Shown here: in pieces, positions 17,236 through 26,491 of the stretch | How positions within the stretch are numbered: position 1 is the stretch's first letter | Layout: every line of letters begins with the position of its first letter | Assembly (NCBI RefSeq): GCF_014695725.1 | Contig: NZ_JACJOU010000013.1 | Span: forward strand, 248,001-312,000 | DNA: 64,000 nucleotides | Direction: 5' to 3' | Source of the DNA: Microcoleus sp. FACHB-672 | GTDB taxonomy: Bacteria; Cyanobacteriota; Cyanobacteriia; Cyanobacteriales; Oscillatoriaceae | Position numbers and translations under genes: made by a program | The notes under the pieces: generated by a model | Told to the model about the DNA's origin: nothing | Database searches by the model: none | The model's input: the letters and a program-made list of their open reading frames with translations, nothing else

Positions 17236-19182
17236 TTAATTCTGGGTTCGTTCCACTTGCGAAGGCGGAATGCCTTCGATGGCAATTAAAGCGTCTATCA
17301 CTAATTTCACAATAGGTGCCGCCACAGCGCCGCCACTCCCTCCATCCGGTTCATCAACCACAGCTAAAACAACGTAACGGGGTGCCTCAGCCGGAAAGAT
17401 GCCCACAAAGCTAACCACTTTGGCATAGTCAGAGTAGCCATAACCGTCTGACTTTTGAGCTGTTCCTGTTTTGCCGGCAATGCGATAGCCAGAAATTTGT
17501 GCGGCTTTGCCGGTTCCATCAACAACAGCTTCCTCCATCATCGCTAACACCGTCTTCGTCGTTTTAGAGGAAAAAACTTGGCGGGGAAGCGGTAACTCAG
17601 GCTGCCAGAACGCTTCACCGGCAGTGTTATAAAGTCCACGCACAACGTGGGGTGTCACCAGTTTGCCCCCATTCGCCAGAGTGCCATGCAACTGTAGTAA
17701 TTGCAGAGGAGTCAGCGCAAACCCCTGGCCAAACGCGGTGGTCGCTGAGTTCACTGGCGAGGCGGTAAACTCAACTTGACTTTTGATCTGACTGGGGACG
17801 GCGAAAGGCAAGTCAATGCCGACTGGTTGGCCCAGCCCCAGACGTTCTAGCCAGCTATAGAAAACCTCCGGCTGCATTTGAGCCGCAACGTGTACCATGC
17901 CGACGTTGCTGGAATACTGCACAATTTCTGTGAGGGTCAAACTTCCCCGACCCCCGGCATACTCGTAATCCGCATTGGCAATAGGCCATTCATCCACGTA
18001 GACTAAGCCCTCGTCATTAAACACGCTATTGGGCTGGACGGCACCGGCTTCTAGGGCAATGGCAACGGTGATCGGTTTGAAGGTTGATCCAGGCTCATAA
18101 ATATCTGTGAGCGCCCAATTTTTAAACCGTGCCAAATCGAAGTTGTAGTATTTATTGGGGTCGTAGGAAGGCTCTGAAACCAGGGAAAGCAGCGAACCAT
18201 CCCGCGCATCCATCACCATCACGGTTCCGCGTGGGGCGCGGTACTGTTCCATCTGCTGCTTGAGGGCTGAGCGAACGGCCCGTTGCAAGCGAGTGTCAAT
18301 TGTTACCTGCAAGTGTAGGTCATCCACCGGCTGCAAAGAATCGGTTGCTTGCGGTGTCTTTTCTTCATCGCTTGTCTCCTCGAGATCCTCTTCTGGAACC
18401 GAGCGTTCTAACAAGTTTTGCTGGCTATATTCCACGCCGGCTTGAGCTTGTTTGTCAACATCTATGTAGCCCACGATTTCCGCTGCCACGTCTTGCTGAG
18501 GGTACAGCCGGGTGAAATTTTGAATCAGTTCTAAACCATCGATGCTTTCTGTAGCGATGCGATCTCCCACTTCTTGCGCGAGGAAATCAGCAACGCGAAT
18601 GCCGGTATCTCCACTTTTGAACAGCCCCTCTAATTCGCCGGCTGGGCGATCTAAAATCCGACCCAGTTGATCTGCGATCTGTGCCGCCGGCTTTTTAAAC
18701 ATTTGGGGGTGGGCATAGAGCGTGTAGACGGGCCGATCAATGGCTAATAAATTGCCATTGCGGTCAGTAATTGGGCGTCGCGGGATTGGCGCGGGTGGAG
18801 CGACTTTTTGCTGTTGCTGGGCGCGTTCTCCTAACTCCTGTCCCTGAATAATTTGCAACTTAAACAAATTCAGCCCTAACCCCAGTCCGCCGACGAGCAA
18901 AACTCCCCCAACCACCATCAATCTAAAGCGGTTGGCCAGCTGGGAGGAGGCGGGTAGGGACATTTCCCCCTGATTTTTTGCCTTGGTTGAGGAGCGGCGC
19001 TGCTTTCGTTTTGAGCTTGGCGCTGCTTCTTGACGGTGGCGGGTTTTGGGATCAGAGAGGCGAACGCTTACGCCGATGCGCTCTTGGAAGGGTTTGCGAT
19101 CGGGTTGTGTCTGCTGGCGTTTCTTGGATCGGCGTTTGTGCCGGCCCACACCTTCTGAGGACGGTGGCGTTGTAGAGTCCAT
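17236..19182 (-). CDS. ftsI: Class B penicillin-binding protein, septal transpeptidase FtsI
   Basis: FtsI crosslinks septal peptidoglycan as part of the divisome. The protein has 648 residues from the ATG at 19182 (a GTG five codons earlier is possible). An unusually long, very basic cytoplasmic tail (about 85 residues) precedes one membrane helix at about 88-108. The PBP dimerisation domain follows, then the transpeptidase with S366-x-x-K (STFK), SSN at 424-426 and KTG at 571-573, all intact. An acidic insert (about 260-285) sits before the transpeptidase. A small FtsL-like gene lies directly upstream on the same strand, 185 bases away, as in division clusters. Confidence 0.92.
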   Translation of the reverse strand: MDSTTPPSSEGVGRHKRRSKKRQQTQPDRKPFQERIGVSVRLSDPKTRHRQEAAPSSKRKQRRSSTKAKNQGEMSLPASSQLANRFRLMVVGGVLLVGGLGLGLNLFKLQIIQGQELGERAQQQQKVAPPAPIPRRPITDRNGNLLAIDRPVYTLYAHPQMFKKPAAQIADQLGRILDRPAGELEGLFKSGDTGIRVADFLAQEVGDRIATESIDGLELIQNFTRLYPQQDVAAEIVGYIDVDKQAQAGVEYSQQNLLERSVPEEDLEETSDEEKTPQATDSLQPVDDLHLQVTIDTRLQRAVRSALKQQMEQYRAPRGTVMVMDARDGSLLSLVSEPSYDPNKYYNFDLARFKNWALTDIYEPGSTFKPITVAIALEAGAVQPNSVFNDEGLVYVDEWPIANADYEYAGGRGSLTLTEIVQYSSNVGMVHVAAQMQPEVFYSWLERLGLGQPVGIDLPFAVPSQIKSQVEFTASPVNSATTAFGQGFALTPLQLLQLHGTLANGGKLVTPHVVRGLYNTAGEAFWQPELPLPRQVFSSKTTKTVLAMMEEAVVDGTGKAAQISGYRIAGKTGTAQKSDGYGYSDYAKVVSFVGIFPAEAPRYVVLAVVDEPDGGSGGAVAAPIVKLVIDALIAIEGIPPSQVERTQN

Positions 19183-19367
19183 AGTTCGCTCACTCACTCA
19201 CGGTTTCTTGCTGCACATTTGTCCTTTACAGGTGGAACAGTGCCGCACTCCAAGCACCCTTAGCACTCGAATTTACGACGGCTGCGTTTTCAGCCGGCAA
19301 CTGCTGGTTTGAGTTTTCCCAGACAGTGATGGGGGCGCTTGATACAGGACAAAGCACACTGACGATT

Positions 19368-19934
19368 TTAGTAACCCAATGGGGTTTTGACTGCCTCTTT
19401 TGAACCGGCAGACGACTGTGGATCAGGTACAGGAGGGATTGCCGGCTTCGTGCGGGGTGGTGCTGGCTCTAGAAAAATGATTTGGCTCGGATCTGGCGGG
19501 ACTAATTCGCTCCCCGGCAGTTCTGCCTGCTGGGCAATTTGATGTTTGATAACGGCATTGGCGGCTGCTAGCTGTTGCTCTTGCCGGCGCAGATTATTGA
19601 GCTTGCGGGACTCGTTTCCCGACACCTGCTGGCAATAAACTGTCCATCCATAAACGCTTAAGCACGCGGCCACTGAGATTAACGTTAAAAGTGAGGAACT
19701 CTGCTGTACGCGAACGAGCCAGCTCAACCATAACGGGGTATTGCCTGGAGTCGGCAGAATTTTAACGCTTTGGTTGCCGGTTAAAGGCGCTACGCTTTGG
19801 TTGCCGGTTAAAGGCGCTACGCTTGTTAGTTTTGTTTGAGTAATGGGCGTAATTTTCGCACTCGAGCCGGTAATATCTGATTTTATAGACCGAAATCGTC
19901 GGGTAGAATTCGTCGAGATCATTGCAACAGACAT
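19368..19934 (-). CDS. Small bitopic protein upstream of ftsI, FtsL-like
   Basis: The protein has 188 residues: a basic N-terminal tail of about 75, one hydrophobic helix (about 80-105, LLTLISVAACLSVYGWTVYC), then a short coiled-coil (RKLNNLRRQEQQLAAANAVI) and a Pro-rich C-terminus. Topology and position before ftsI match FtsL, the bitopic partner of FtsI, although FtsL is too variable to prove by reading. The tail contains an in-frame 27-base duplication (SVAPLTGNQ twice, 19765-19818). The ATG at 19934 has AGGTGA five bases upstream; a GTG three codons earlier is an alternative. Confidence 0.6.
   Translation of the reverse strand: MSVAMISTNSTRRFRSIKSDITGSSAKITPITQTKLTSVAPLTGNQSVAPLTGNQSVKILPTPGNTPLWLSWLVRVQQSSSLLTLISVAACLSVYGWTVYCQQVSGNESRKLNNLRRQEQQLAAANAVIKHQIAQQAELPGSELVPPDPSQIIFLEPAPPRTKPAIPPVPDPQSSAGSKEAVKTPLGY
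19765..19824. repeat. 27-base tandem duplication inside the FtsL-like gene
   Basis: Two identical 27-base units (19765-19791 and 19792-19818) plus the first 6 bases of a third. The repeat keeps the reading frame and duplicates nine residues of the cytoplasmic tail. Confidence 0.8.
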
Positions 19935-20209
19935 AGACTTCACCTATATCAAGTAGAGATTTTCCCACCCAGGGGTACAGAATTGATGACAATTATCCTA
20001 TATCACCCAATCACAGCACCGTTTGGCTAGTTTTCTCCACAACACCTCAAAAATTAATCACAACCATCCTAGCACCCGGCTGTTTTTGCACTAAACAAGA
20101 TCATTTCTTCGGGTAAGAGAGGGCATCTCAGGGAAAATAAATGAATTTATGTGAAATTTTTGGTTAAATAGAGTATCTTATTCATCTAGCGGATTTCAAT
20201 TATTGCCGC

Positions 20210-20340
20210 AAGCGCTTGATGAGTGGAACATGACGGTTTTGCCGGGTTCCAGGCTGAGAAGCGCTCGAAAACTGCGCGTTGTAAACCTTAGTTAGGAGGA
20301 AACGCCTCTTCCATCCCTGAGGATGGGGTGATCGGCGTGT
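20210..20340 (+). promoter_or_regulatory. Possible structured RNA leader of the lipoprotein gene
   Basis: Three successive foldable elements precede the ATG at 20350. First, AGCGCTT (20211-20217) pairs with AAGCGCT (20259-20265). Inside it TGGAAC (20224-20229) pairs with GTTCCA (20246-20251), and CGG pairs with CCG around TTTTG, leaving the internal loop GATGAG opposite GGCTGAG. Second, GCGTT (20276-20280) pairs with AACGC (20301-20305). Third, CCATCC (20311-20316) pairs with GGATGG (20321-20326) around CTGA. No T-run follows, so it is not a plain terminator. It matches no riboswitch class that I can recall. It could also be a separate small RNA. Confidence 0.4.
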
Positions 20341-20349
20341 GAGAGTGTT

Positions 20350-20553
20350 ATGAACAAAAAATTCTTTAGTTTCGCTTTAGTTCTTACCTTGGCCGCCGCT
20401 CTCGGAGCTTGCGGTGAGGGAGCTGATACACCAGATGCCACGACGACAACTCCTGCTGGAGGAACTTCTTCTCCTGCAGCCACTACACCGGCTACGTCTC
20501 CGTCTCCAGCGGCGACAACCTCGCCGGCTAAGCCTCCCGCAAAAACTCCCTAG
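20350..20553 (+). CDS. Small Thr/Pro/Ala-rich lipoprotein
   Basis: The protein has 67 residues. MNKKFFSFALVLTLAAALGAC is a clear lipoprotein signal with lipobox LGAC (lipidated C21). The mature 47 residues are almost entirely Thr, Pro, Ala and Ser after GEGADTPD, so it is probably an unstructured, membrane-tethered tail. No function is recognised. The ATG has only a weak purine stretch before it, and the upstream region can fold into several hairpins. Confidence 0.65.
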   Translation: MNKKFFSFALVLTLAAALGACGEGADTPDATTTTPAGGTSSPAATTPATSPSPAATTSPAKPPAKTP

Positions 20554-20916
20554 TTGGAGACAGGCTGATTTAAACTTCCAGCGTCTAAGTTTGGTAGCAG
20601 CTTTGGCATGGAAGTTTGAAAGGTAATAGGCTGGCAATCGCTCCTCACTATTTCCTTTGGCTTAGTTGCAGGATGGCCAGTATTTTGCATCTAACGGTTT
20701 AAAGTTACCTAATTGTTGAATAACAGTCTGTTAACTCAGCAGCTAAGATCAGCTAGTCTTGTATTCGCCTGAATCAAGCCTAGCTATTTTCGCTTTTTTT
20801 ACATAAAAAAATCATCGCCATCAATTGCTAGTTAAAAGAGTTTAATGAATTGATTGGCAAATGCCGGCTTAAAAGACAATAGGATAGACAACTGGGTTGG
20901 CTGTTAAACTTTTTGA
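20554..20916. other. Spacer between the lipoprotein and GST genes
   Basis: This is AT-rich sequence with no repeat, RNA or reading frame that I can support. It presumably contains the promoter of the GST gene. Confidence 0.3.
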
Positions 20917-21585
20917 ATGCTTTTACTGCAATTTAGTACCTCTCATTACTGCCGCAAGGCTCGCTTAGCTCTGGGTTACAAAAAGATAGCTTACCGAGTT
21001 GAAAATTTAACCCCTGGAGCACACGCCCTTAAGCTCAAGCCATTGACAGGGTTGACGACGCTGCCGGTCTTGTTGCCGGAAGTTGAGGGCGCACCGGCAG
21101 CAATTGGAGACTCGACGCAAATATTGAAGTTTCTGGAAGGTTACTGTCCTGATCCGCCCCTTTCGTTAAGTGATCACCGGCAGCAAACAGAAGCATTGAT
21201 GTTGGAAGATTGGCTTGACGAAAGCATCGGCACAGCTACTCGCTTTGTTTATTACGATTTTCGGGCGGGTGCCGGCAAGCAGATTGACCCCTCGTTATTT
21301 AGCCAGCTAGTAATTGGGGTGGTGCGCCGGCAGTATGCCATTAAGCCTGCATCTGTGCAGCGAGCAACTGATCGCCTTGCCGGCGCAATGGAAGAACTCT
21401 CTAGCCGGTGGCAGAACAGTCCTTATTTAGTTGGGGATCAATTGAGTGTTGCAGATATCGCAGCCGCCGCGCTGCTAAGCCCCTTAGCGCTGATTCCCCA
21501 ATACCGGCAAGATTATCCCTGGCTGTTTGAGCGGATCAGCCAAATCCATCAAATCTGCGGCGAACCGCTGCCGCCTGGATTATAA
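20917..21585 (+). CDS. Glutathione S-transferase family protein
   Basis: The protein has 222 residues. The N-terminal thioredoxin-like half starts MLLLQFSTSHYCRKARLAL, with S8-T9 and C13 where GSTs keep their catalytic Ser or Cys. LTTLPVLLPE carries the cis-proline and IGDSTQILKFLE the glutathione-binding Asp-Ser. The C-terminal half is helical, with SPYLVGDQLSVADIAAAALL typical of the N-capping box. It is likely a soluble enzyme of detoxification or redox metabolism; the substrate is unknown. The small secreted-protein gene 29 bases downstream on the same strand is probably co-transcribed. Confidence 0.87.
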   Translation: MLLLQFSTSHYCRKARLALGYKKIAYRVENLTPGAHALKLKPLTGLTTLPVLLPEVEGAPAAIGDSTQILKFLEGYCPDPPLSLSDHRQQTEALMLEDWLDESIGTATRFVYYDFRAGAGKQIDPSLFSQLVIGVVRRQYAIKPASVQRATDRLAGAMEELSSRWQNSPYLVGDQLSVADIAAAALLSPLALIPQYRQDYPWLFERISQIHQICGEPLPPGL

Positions 21586-21614
21586 AAGAAAAGGTAACGA
21601 GTGAAGGGACAACA

Positions 21615-21932
21615 ATGAAGCGCATCCCATTACTTAAATTTGGTGCCGGTGTTGGTGTTTTGCTAGGGCTAACGCTGGGAAGGGTTGAGCCGGCATTTTC
21701 TTTGCCGCCGGTAGAAGAAATACCAGAAGAAATCTTACGGACAGAAATTTTTACCGAAGCACGTTCGCCGATAGACGGCAAACCCCTCACGGCGGCTGAG
21801 TATGCGGAACTAAAAGCTCAGTTAGAAACTGGGCCAACACCTCGCTTAAGTTCTGAAGTGCGGCACGTCATTTTCCAGCTGCGTGTTCGCCGACTGATTC
21901 GTACGATTATTCCGTTTAACATCGTGCCTTAG
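21615..21932 (+). CDS. Small secreted conserved protein of unknown function
   Basis: The protein has 105 residues. A signal peptide (residues 1 to about 29, ending AFS) is followed by a short acidic domain (PEEILRTEIFTEARSPIDGK, then PLTAAEYAELKAQL) and a basic C-terminus (LRVRRLIRTIIPF). I recognise it as a small protein recurrent in cyanobacteria but know no function. It lies 29 bases after the GST gene, so it is probably in the same operon, and converges with ribBA across a bidirectional terminator. Confidence 0.7.
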   Translation: MKRIPLLKFGAGVGVLLGLTLGRVEPAFSLPPVEEIPEEILRTEIFTEARSPIDGKPLTAAEYAELKAQLETGPTPRLSSEVRHVIFQLRVRRLIRTIIPFNIVP

Positions 21933-21938
21933 ACCGCA

Positions 21939-21969
21939 TTTTAGGGAGCGTGACTCACGCGCCCTAAAA
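21939..21969. terminator. Bidirectional terminator between convergent genes
   Basis: TTTTAGGG (21939-21946) and CCCTAAAA (21962-21969) form the outer stem. GCGTGA and TCACGC continue it inside, giving a near-perfect hairpin with A/T tails usable in both directions. Confidence 0.7.
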
Positions 21970-21973
21970 CTTG

Positions 21974-23668
21974 CTACTCGGCAGTTTTTTCTTGAGTAAA
22001 CGTGTAAATCTTTTGCAGTTCTAGATGCTCACAAACAGAGGAAGGCAAATGGTTGTGGGGAAACATCTGACGGTCTAATTGCACACCTAAACTGGTTAGG
22101 GGATCGCCACCGGCAGACACCAAAAATTCTAATTGCTGGATTTGCGGCCAGCCGGCTAGGCTGTCGAGAATTTGGGCAATCGCTTGCACGTAAGGGTGTC
22201 CGGGTTGCTCATACCAATCTGATGCAGCCAGATCTGCTTGATCAAAGCCTAAATGGAACGTCAGCGCCGGCTCACCAAACAAGGCAATAGTGACAGGACG
22301 CGCTTCTTCTTGCAGCAACAGGTTATGAACATTGCCTAAATGCCGCAGTTTTTCCAATAGTTGATAACGTTCGGTTGCCGGCAGCAACTCATCTTGCCAG
22401 TGAATAGCGACTGTCACCAGATAAGTCTGCAACAGTAGATGCCCTAATTTTTCGGCTTTTGTGTTGAGATAGGTGCAGTTGTATGGGTTCGCTTCAATTA
22501 ACAACGGCAGCCGGTCTACCACTTCTAAACCATAGCCTTTCAGGCCGGCAATTTTGCGCGGGTTGTTTGTAATCAAGCGGATTTTCTTGACGCCCAGATC
22601 GTTGAGCATTTGCGCCCCTACGCCGTAATTACGCAAGTCTGCGGGGAAACCGAGGCGTTCGTTTGCTTCCACCGTATCCAGCCCCATATCTTGCAATGAG
22701 TAGGCTTTCAACTTATTGACCAGCCCAATGCCGCGTCCTTCTTGGCGCAAGTAGACGACAATGCCATTACCGGCATTCTCAATCATTTTCAGTGTCGCTT
22801 GTAGCTGCATCCGGCAGTCACAGCGCAGGGAACCCAAGGCGTCGCCGGTGAGGCATTCGGAATGTACCCGCACCATGACGCCGGTGTCTTGAAACTCTTT
22901 AGGATCTCCTTTAACAATGGCGACGTGTTCGGTATTATCCAGCAGGTTGCGATAGGCGTAAATCTGAAACTGACCGAACTCGGTTGGCAGAAGTGCCACC
23001 GTCTCGCGGCGAATAAATCGGTCGTGTTCCAGCCGATAACTGATCAAGTCAGCGATGCTAATGATTTTCAGTTGGCGGTTTTTTGCATATTCGACTAACT
23101 CCAACAGCCGCGCCATCGAACCGTCAGGATTTTGGATTTCGCAAATGACACCGGCAGGATATAAACCCGCGAGTCTTGCCAAGTCCACAGCAGCTTCTGT
23201 GTGACCGGCCCGTTTTAATACGCCCCCGTCTTGCGCCCGTAGGGGAAAAATATGGCCCGGTCTTCGCAAGTCTTCAGACTTCGTGGTTGGGTTGATGGCC
23301 ACTTGGATGGTGCGGGCGCGGTCTTCCGCTGAGATGCCGGTGGTCACGCCCAGGTTGGGTGCGGCGTCAATGCTGACGGTGAAAGCGGTTTGATCTTGCG
23401 CGGTGTTCTTGGTGACCATTAAGGGCAAATCTAGTTCATCCAGGCGATCGCCGGTCATGGACAAACAGATCAAACCCCGTGCTTCCACCGCCATGAAATT
23501 AATCATGTCCGGTGTGGCAAACTGGGCGGCGCAAATTAAGTCGCCTTCGTTTTCCCGGTTTTCGTCATCGACTACTACAATCGACCTGCCGGCCTTCAGG
23601 TCTGCCAAGGCGGCGTCTATCGAGTCAAATTTCACAAATTGCGTTGAGGGATGTTGCGGCGATTCCAC
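21974..23668 (-). CDS. ribBA: Bifunctional DHBP synthase / GTP cyclohydrolase II
   Basis: This enzyme supplies both riboflavin precursors: 3,4-dihydroxy-2-butanone-4-phosphate from ribulose-5-phosphate, and the diaminopyrimidine from GTP. The protein has 564 residues. The RibB half (about 1-205) shows DDENRENEGDLICAA and GHTEAAVDLARLAG. The RibA half (about 206-400) shows HSECLTGDALGSLRCDCR with the three zinc cysteines, and RQEGRGIGL. The final 160 residues are an extra domain usual in cyanobacterial RibBA but of unknown role. The start is a GTG (MESPQHP); no better start is seen. No FMN riboswitch was found in its upstream region. Confidence 0.95.
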   Translation of the reverse strand: MESPQHPSTQFVKFDSIDAALADLKAGRSIVVVDDENRENEGDLICAAQFATPDMINFMAVEARGLICLSMTGDRLDELDLPLMVTKNTAQDQTAFTVSIDAAPNLGVTTGISAEDRARTIQVAINPTTKSEDLRRPGHIFPLRAQDGGVLKRAGHTEAAVDLARLAGLYPAGVICEIQNPDGSMARLLELVEYAKNRQLKIISIADLISYRLEHDRFIRRETVALLPTEFGQFQIYAYRNLLDNTEHVAIVKGDPKEFQDTGVMVRVHSECLTGDALGSLRCDCRMQLQATLKMIENAGNGIVVYLRQEGRGIGLVNKLKAYSLQDMGLDTVEANERLGFPADLRNYGVGAQMLNDLGVKKIRLITNNPRKIAGLKGYGLEVVDRLPLLIEANPYNCTYLNTKAEKLGHLLLQTYLVTVAIHWQDELLPATERYQLLEKLRHLGNVHNLLLQEEARPVTIALFGEPALTFHLGFDQADLAASDWYEQPGHPYVQAIAQILDSLAGWPQIQQLEFLVSAGGDPLTSLGVQLDRQMFPHNHLPSSVCEHLELQKIYTFTQEKTAE

Positions 23669-25315
23669 AGAGACGTTCCAGCCAATTAGTCGTAAAGTTT
23701 TCTATAGCCTAATGTTTTGATTGTAGCCCTTTTACCGGCTCTGTAAACATTAAACGCTTGTTTAACAGCTTTTTGGGGCTGGCGACCGGATGCTAGTTAT
23801 TATATGGAATACTTTGTGTGTTGGAACGGATAAACTTTTTGGGCCGGGGGCTTTTCCTCATTTTGACTGATATCGTTAAGCTTTTGAGCAACCCTTTTTT
23901 TCCAGCTCCTAATTGCCTGATTTATCACATTACTTGCTTAGTGGCAATGTCAAAACTGCCTAATAATTTTCTCGGTTTAACTGTAACTAGCTTCCCGTCT
24001 AACATTGTGAAAGCCTATAAATAGCCCCTGCCCCTTGATGCGTATTTAAATGGGTGTGAGGGTTACATTGCAAAAATCTGCCAACTCACTTCTCACCAAG
24101 GCGCTTTTTAGCGTAACTTGAATGCTCTCTCCCTTCCCCAGTATGCTCCGGCAATTTTAATAACTTACCTTTTTGGCAGTAGATTTTTTAATCTAATCAG
24201 GAGATGTTTTGGCTTTAAGACGTTGAAGTTGCCGACAATAAGTTATTTACTCTAAAATCAAAAGTAATTTGACATTCTAAAGCTTTGCATTTTTATCTTG
24301 ACAAGCGCTAGGATTTCAGGAAAAACATTATAATAATTTTTTTAAATTCACCTTAAAAGAAAAATCTTACAGATGTTGGTAATTTCCTAAAATCACTTTA
24401 TAGAAAAACAAACCCTAAAAAAAAAGAACATTTTACCCCAATCAATTTCCATCGGCTTTTATAGCACGCATAATTCAAGCCACTTATAACCGTAAAGAGC
24501 TTATTTTTGATTCATTTATGGAATCTGGAACGATTGCTATTGCTGCGTTAATGCTATCACTTCTGGCCCTTGGCGTTGAGCTTTGCCAAGACGACTGCGA
24601 GATTACCCTAACTGACTTGAGAATTTTTTACGACAAAAGCAAATTCAGCCATCCCAATAATCTTGATTTTTAAACCGGCAATATTTGTAAAGGCGATAAT
24701 TCCCGCCATTGAGAATGCTTGATATCCGGGTGTGCTTGCTTGTGGCTGCTGGTTGCTGCTACCTAAGCAAACTTGCTGCTGAAATCCTGTAAAAAAAGAT
24801 ACCTTTCTCCAAAGTTCCTTCAATCGTTCACTGAGTGATATCATTTTCTGTTGCGGTTGCATCCCTAGGGGGGGGAATGCTCACCCAAAAGTTATAAATT
24901 CTGTTGTGGGAGACGAATTTACCGACCAATCTGAGCCTCTAAAATCTAAAATAGGAGGGCACTCTTAGTGCTTTTGGTTAGGGCACAAAATTCAAGAATG
25001 TAGCATTTTTCTGGCTGTGTGCAACACTAACAATGTAGTTAAGGCGCACGCCGGCTAGTTGAGATAACTTTTCTCGCTACAAACACCTCGTATGTCCAAT
25101 TCATGACCTTGACTGCTAAATGCTTTAAGCTCAGGACGTACTCTCACCCCAAAAATATACGGGCTATGATAACTGCAAATCCACAGACTTAAGTGTTACT
25201 CTTTGTCGCAGTAGAAGCAAAAGCTTCTGTAAAACGCTTTTGAGAAGTCAACCTGGTATAAAATTCAGCAAAAGCTAAACTCTCGTTTAGGAAAACGCTA
25301 TAAGGAGAAAGGATT
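23669..25315. other. Long gene-poor spacer between ribBA and argC
   Basis: About 1.6 kb of mostly AT-rich DNA. Two weak reading frames were considered. 24518-24673 (+) encodes 51 residues with one hydrophobic stretch (IAIAALMLSLLALGVEL) but no ribosome site. 24608-24862 (-) encodes 84 residues, also without support. No tRNA, repeat or riboswitch was recognised. A strong ribosome site (AAGGAGAAAGG) ends the region in front of argC. Confidence 0.35.
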
Positions 25316-26374
25316 ATGGATGATTTAGAACGGCTGCCGGTTGGCATTGTAGGCGCGTCAGGCTATGGGGGAGTGCAGTTGGTGCGCTTGCTGATGGATC
25401 ACCCAAAACTTAAACTGGCTTATTTGGGAGGTGACAGCAGCGCCGGCAAATCTTTCTCCGATCTGTATCCCCATTTCGGTAATTTTGTGAACCAGGCGAT
25501 CGAGTCAGTGGATGTAGAAACCATTGCGGAACGCTGTAAAGTTGTCTTTCTCTCCCTGCCAAATGGTTTAGCGTGGAAAATGGCACCGGCACTTATTGAG
25601 AAAGGGTGCAAAGTTCTCGATCTTTCTGCTGATTACCGATTTTCTAATTTAGACACTTATAAGACATGGTATGGCGGAGATCGCACAGATGGGGAAACTG
25701 CTGTCAACGCTGTATATGGTTTACCTGAACTTTACCGCGAACGTATCAAAGAAGCTCAATTAGTCGGTTGTCCCGGTTGCTATCCCACGGCTAGTTTGTT
25801 GGCGATTTCACCCCTTCTAAAGCAAGGATTAGTTTTAAGCGAAACGGTGATCATTGATGCAAAATCTGGCACCTCTGGCGGTGGCAGACAAGCGAAAACA
25901 AGTATGTTGCTCGCTGAAGCTGATAATTCTTTAGGGGCTTATGGAGTGGCGCGTCACCGGCATACTCCAGAAATTGAACAAATTTGTAGTGATCTCGCCG
26001 GCCACGAAGTTTTGGTACAATTTACCCCTCACCTAATTCCAATGGTGCGCGGGATTTTGTCTACCGTCTACGCCACACTACGTGATCCTGGGCTAGTGCG
26101 AGAAGATTTAATTACCATTTACACCGCTTTTTACCGATCTTCTCCTTGGGTGAAGATACTGCCCAATGGTGTTTATCCTCAAACCAAGTGGGCTGCCGGC
26201 ACAAATTTGTGTTACATCGGTGTTGAAGTTGATCCCCGCACAGATCGGGTGATTGTTATGTCAGCGATTGATAATTTAATCAAAGGACAAGCCGGTCAAG
26301 CGCTGCAATGTCTTAACTTAATGATGGGCTGGGAAGAAACCCTCGGATTGCCCCAAATGGGTTTTTATCCGTAG
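25316..26374 (+). CDS. argC: N-acetyl-gamma-glutamyl-phosphate reductase
   Basis: This is the third step of arginine synthesis, an NADPH-dependent reduction of N-acetylglutamyl phosphate. The protein has 352 residues, the standard length. [17 protein letters not shown] at 10-26 is the NADP loop; the catalytic Cys is C155 in [20 protein letters not shown] follows. The ATG at 25316 has an excellent ribosome site. There is no other arg gene in the window. An inverted repeat (26393-26458) lies between it and the convergent radical SAM gene. Confidence 0.96.
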   Translation: MDDLERLPVGIVGASGYGGVQLVRLLMDHPKLKLAYLGGDSSAGKSFSDLYPHFGNFVNQAIESVDVETIAERCKVVFLSLPNGLAWKMAPALIEKGCKVLDLSADYRFSNLDTYKTWYGGDRTDGETAVNAVYGLPELYRERIKEAQLVGCPGCYPTASLLAISPLLKQGLVLSETVIIDAKSGTSGGGRQAKTSMLLAEADNSLGAYGVARHRHTPEIEQICSDLAGHEVLVQFTPHLIPMVRGILSTVYATLRDPGLVREDLITIYTAFYRSSPWVKILPNGVYPQTKWAAGTNLCYIGVEVDPRTDRVIVMSAIDNLIKGQAGQALQCLNLMMGWEETLGLPQMGFYP

Positions 26375-26392
26375 CGCAATTTGCAGCCCGAA

Positions 26393-26458
26393 GGGCATAG
26401 CATTTGGATTATAAATTTTGAGTTAAGTCCCAGGTTTTATTCTCCGAATGCTATGCCC
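26393..26458. repeat. Inverted repeat between argC and the radical SAM gene
   Basis: GGGCATAGCATT (26393-26404) is mirrored by AATGCTATGCCC (26447-26458), and the match extends to 14 of 15 positions. There is no T-run. It may act as a barrier between the convergent genes or be a dispersed repeat. Confidence 0.5.
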
Positions 26459-26491
26459 CTACGACTTTATCGTTAAAATTTTGTCAGCAAA

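Noticed and set aside
20210-20340. TPP riboswitch, suggested by CTGAGA at 20254-20259
   Set aside because: The other conserved TPP segments (the ACCTGATC-type region) are missing, and the downstream gene is not a thiamine gene.
20210-20340. Hammerhead ribozyme, suggested by TTGATGAG and CGAAAA
   Set aside because: The GAAA segment is not placed directly after the second stem, and no cleavage-site helix can be drawn.
23818-24024. 68-codon plus-strand frame downstream of the ribBA promoter region
   Set aside because: There is no ribosome site or recognisable domain, and the codon use looks like AT-rich spacer.
24608-24862. 84-codon minus-strand frame in the ribBA-argC gap
   Set aside because: No motif or homologue is recognised. 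It overlaps the other weak frame on the opposite strand, and neither is supported.
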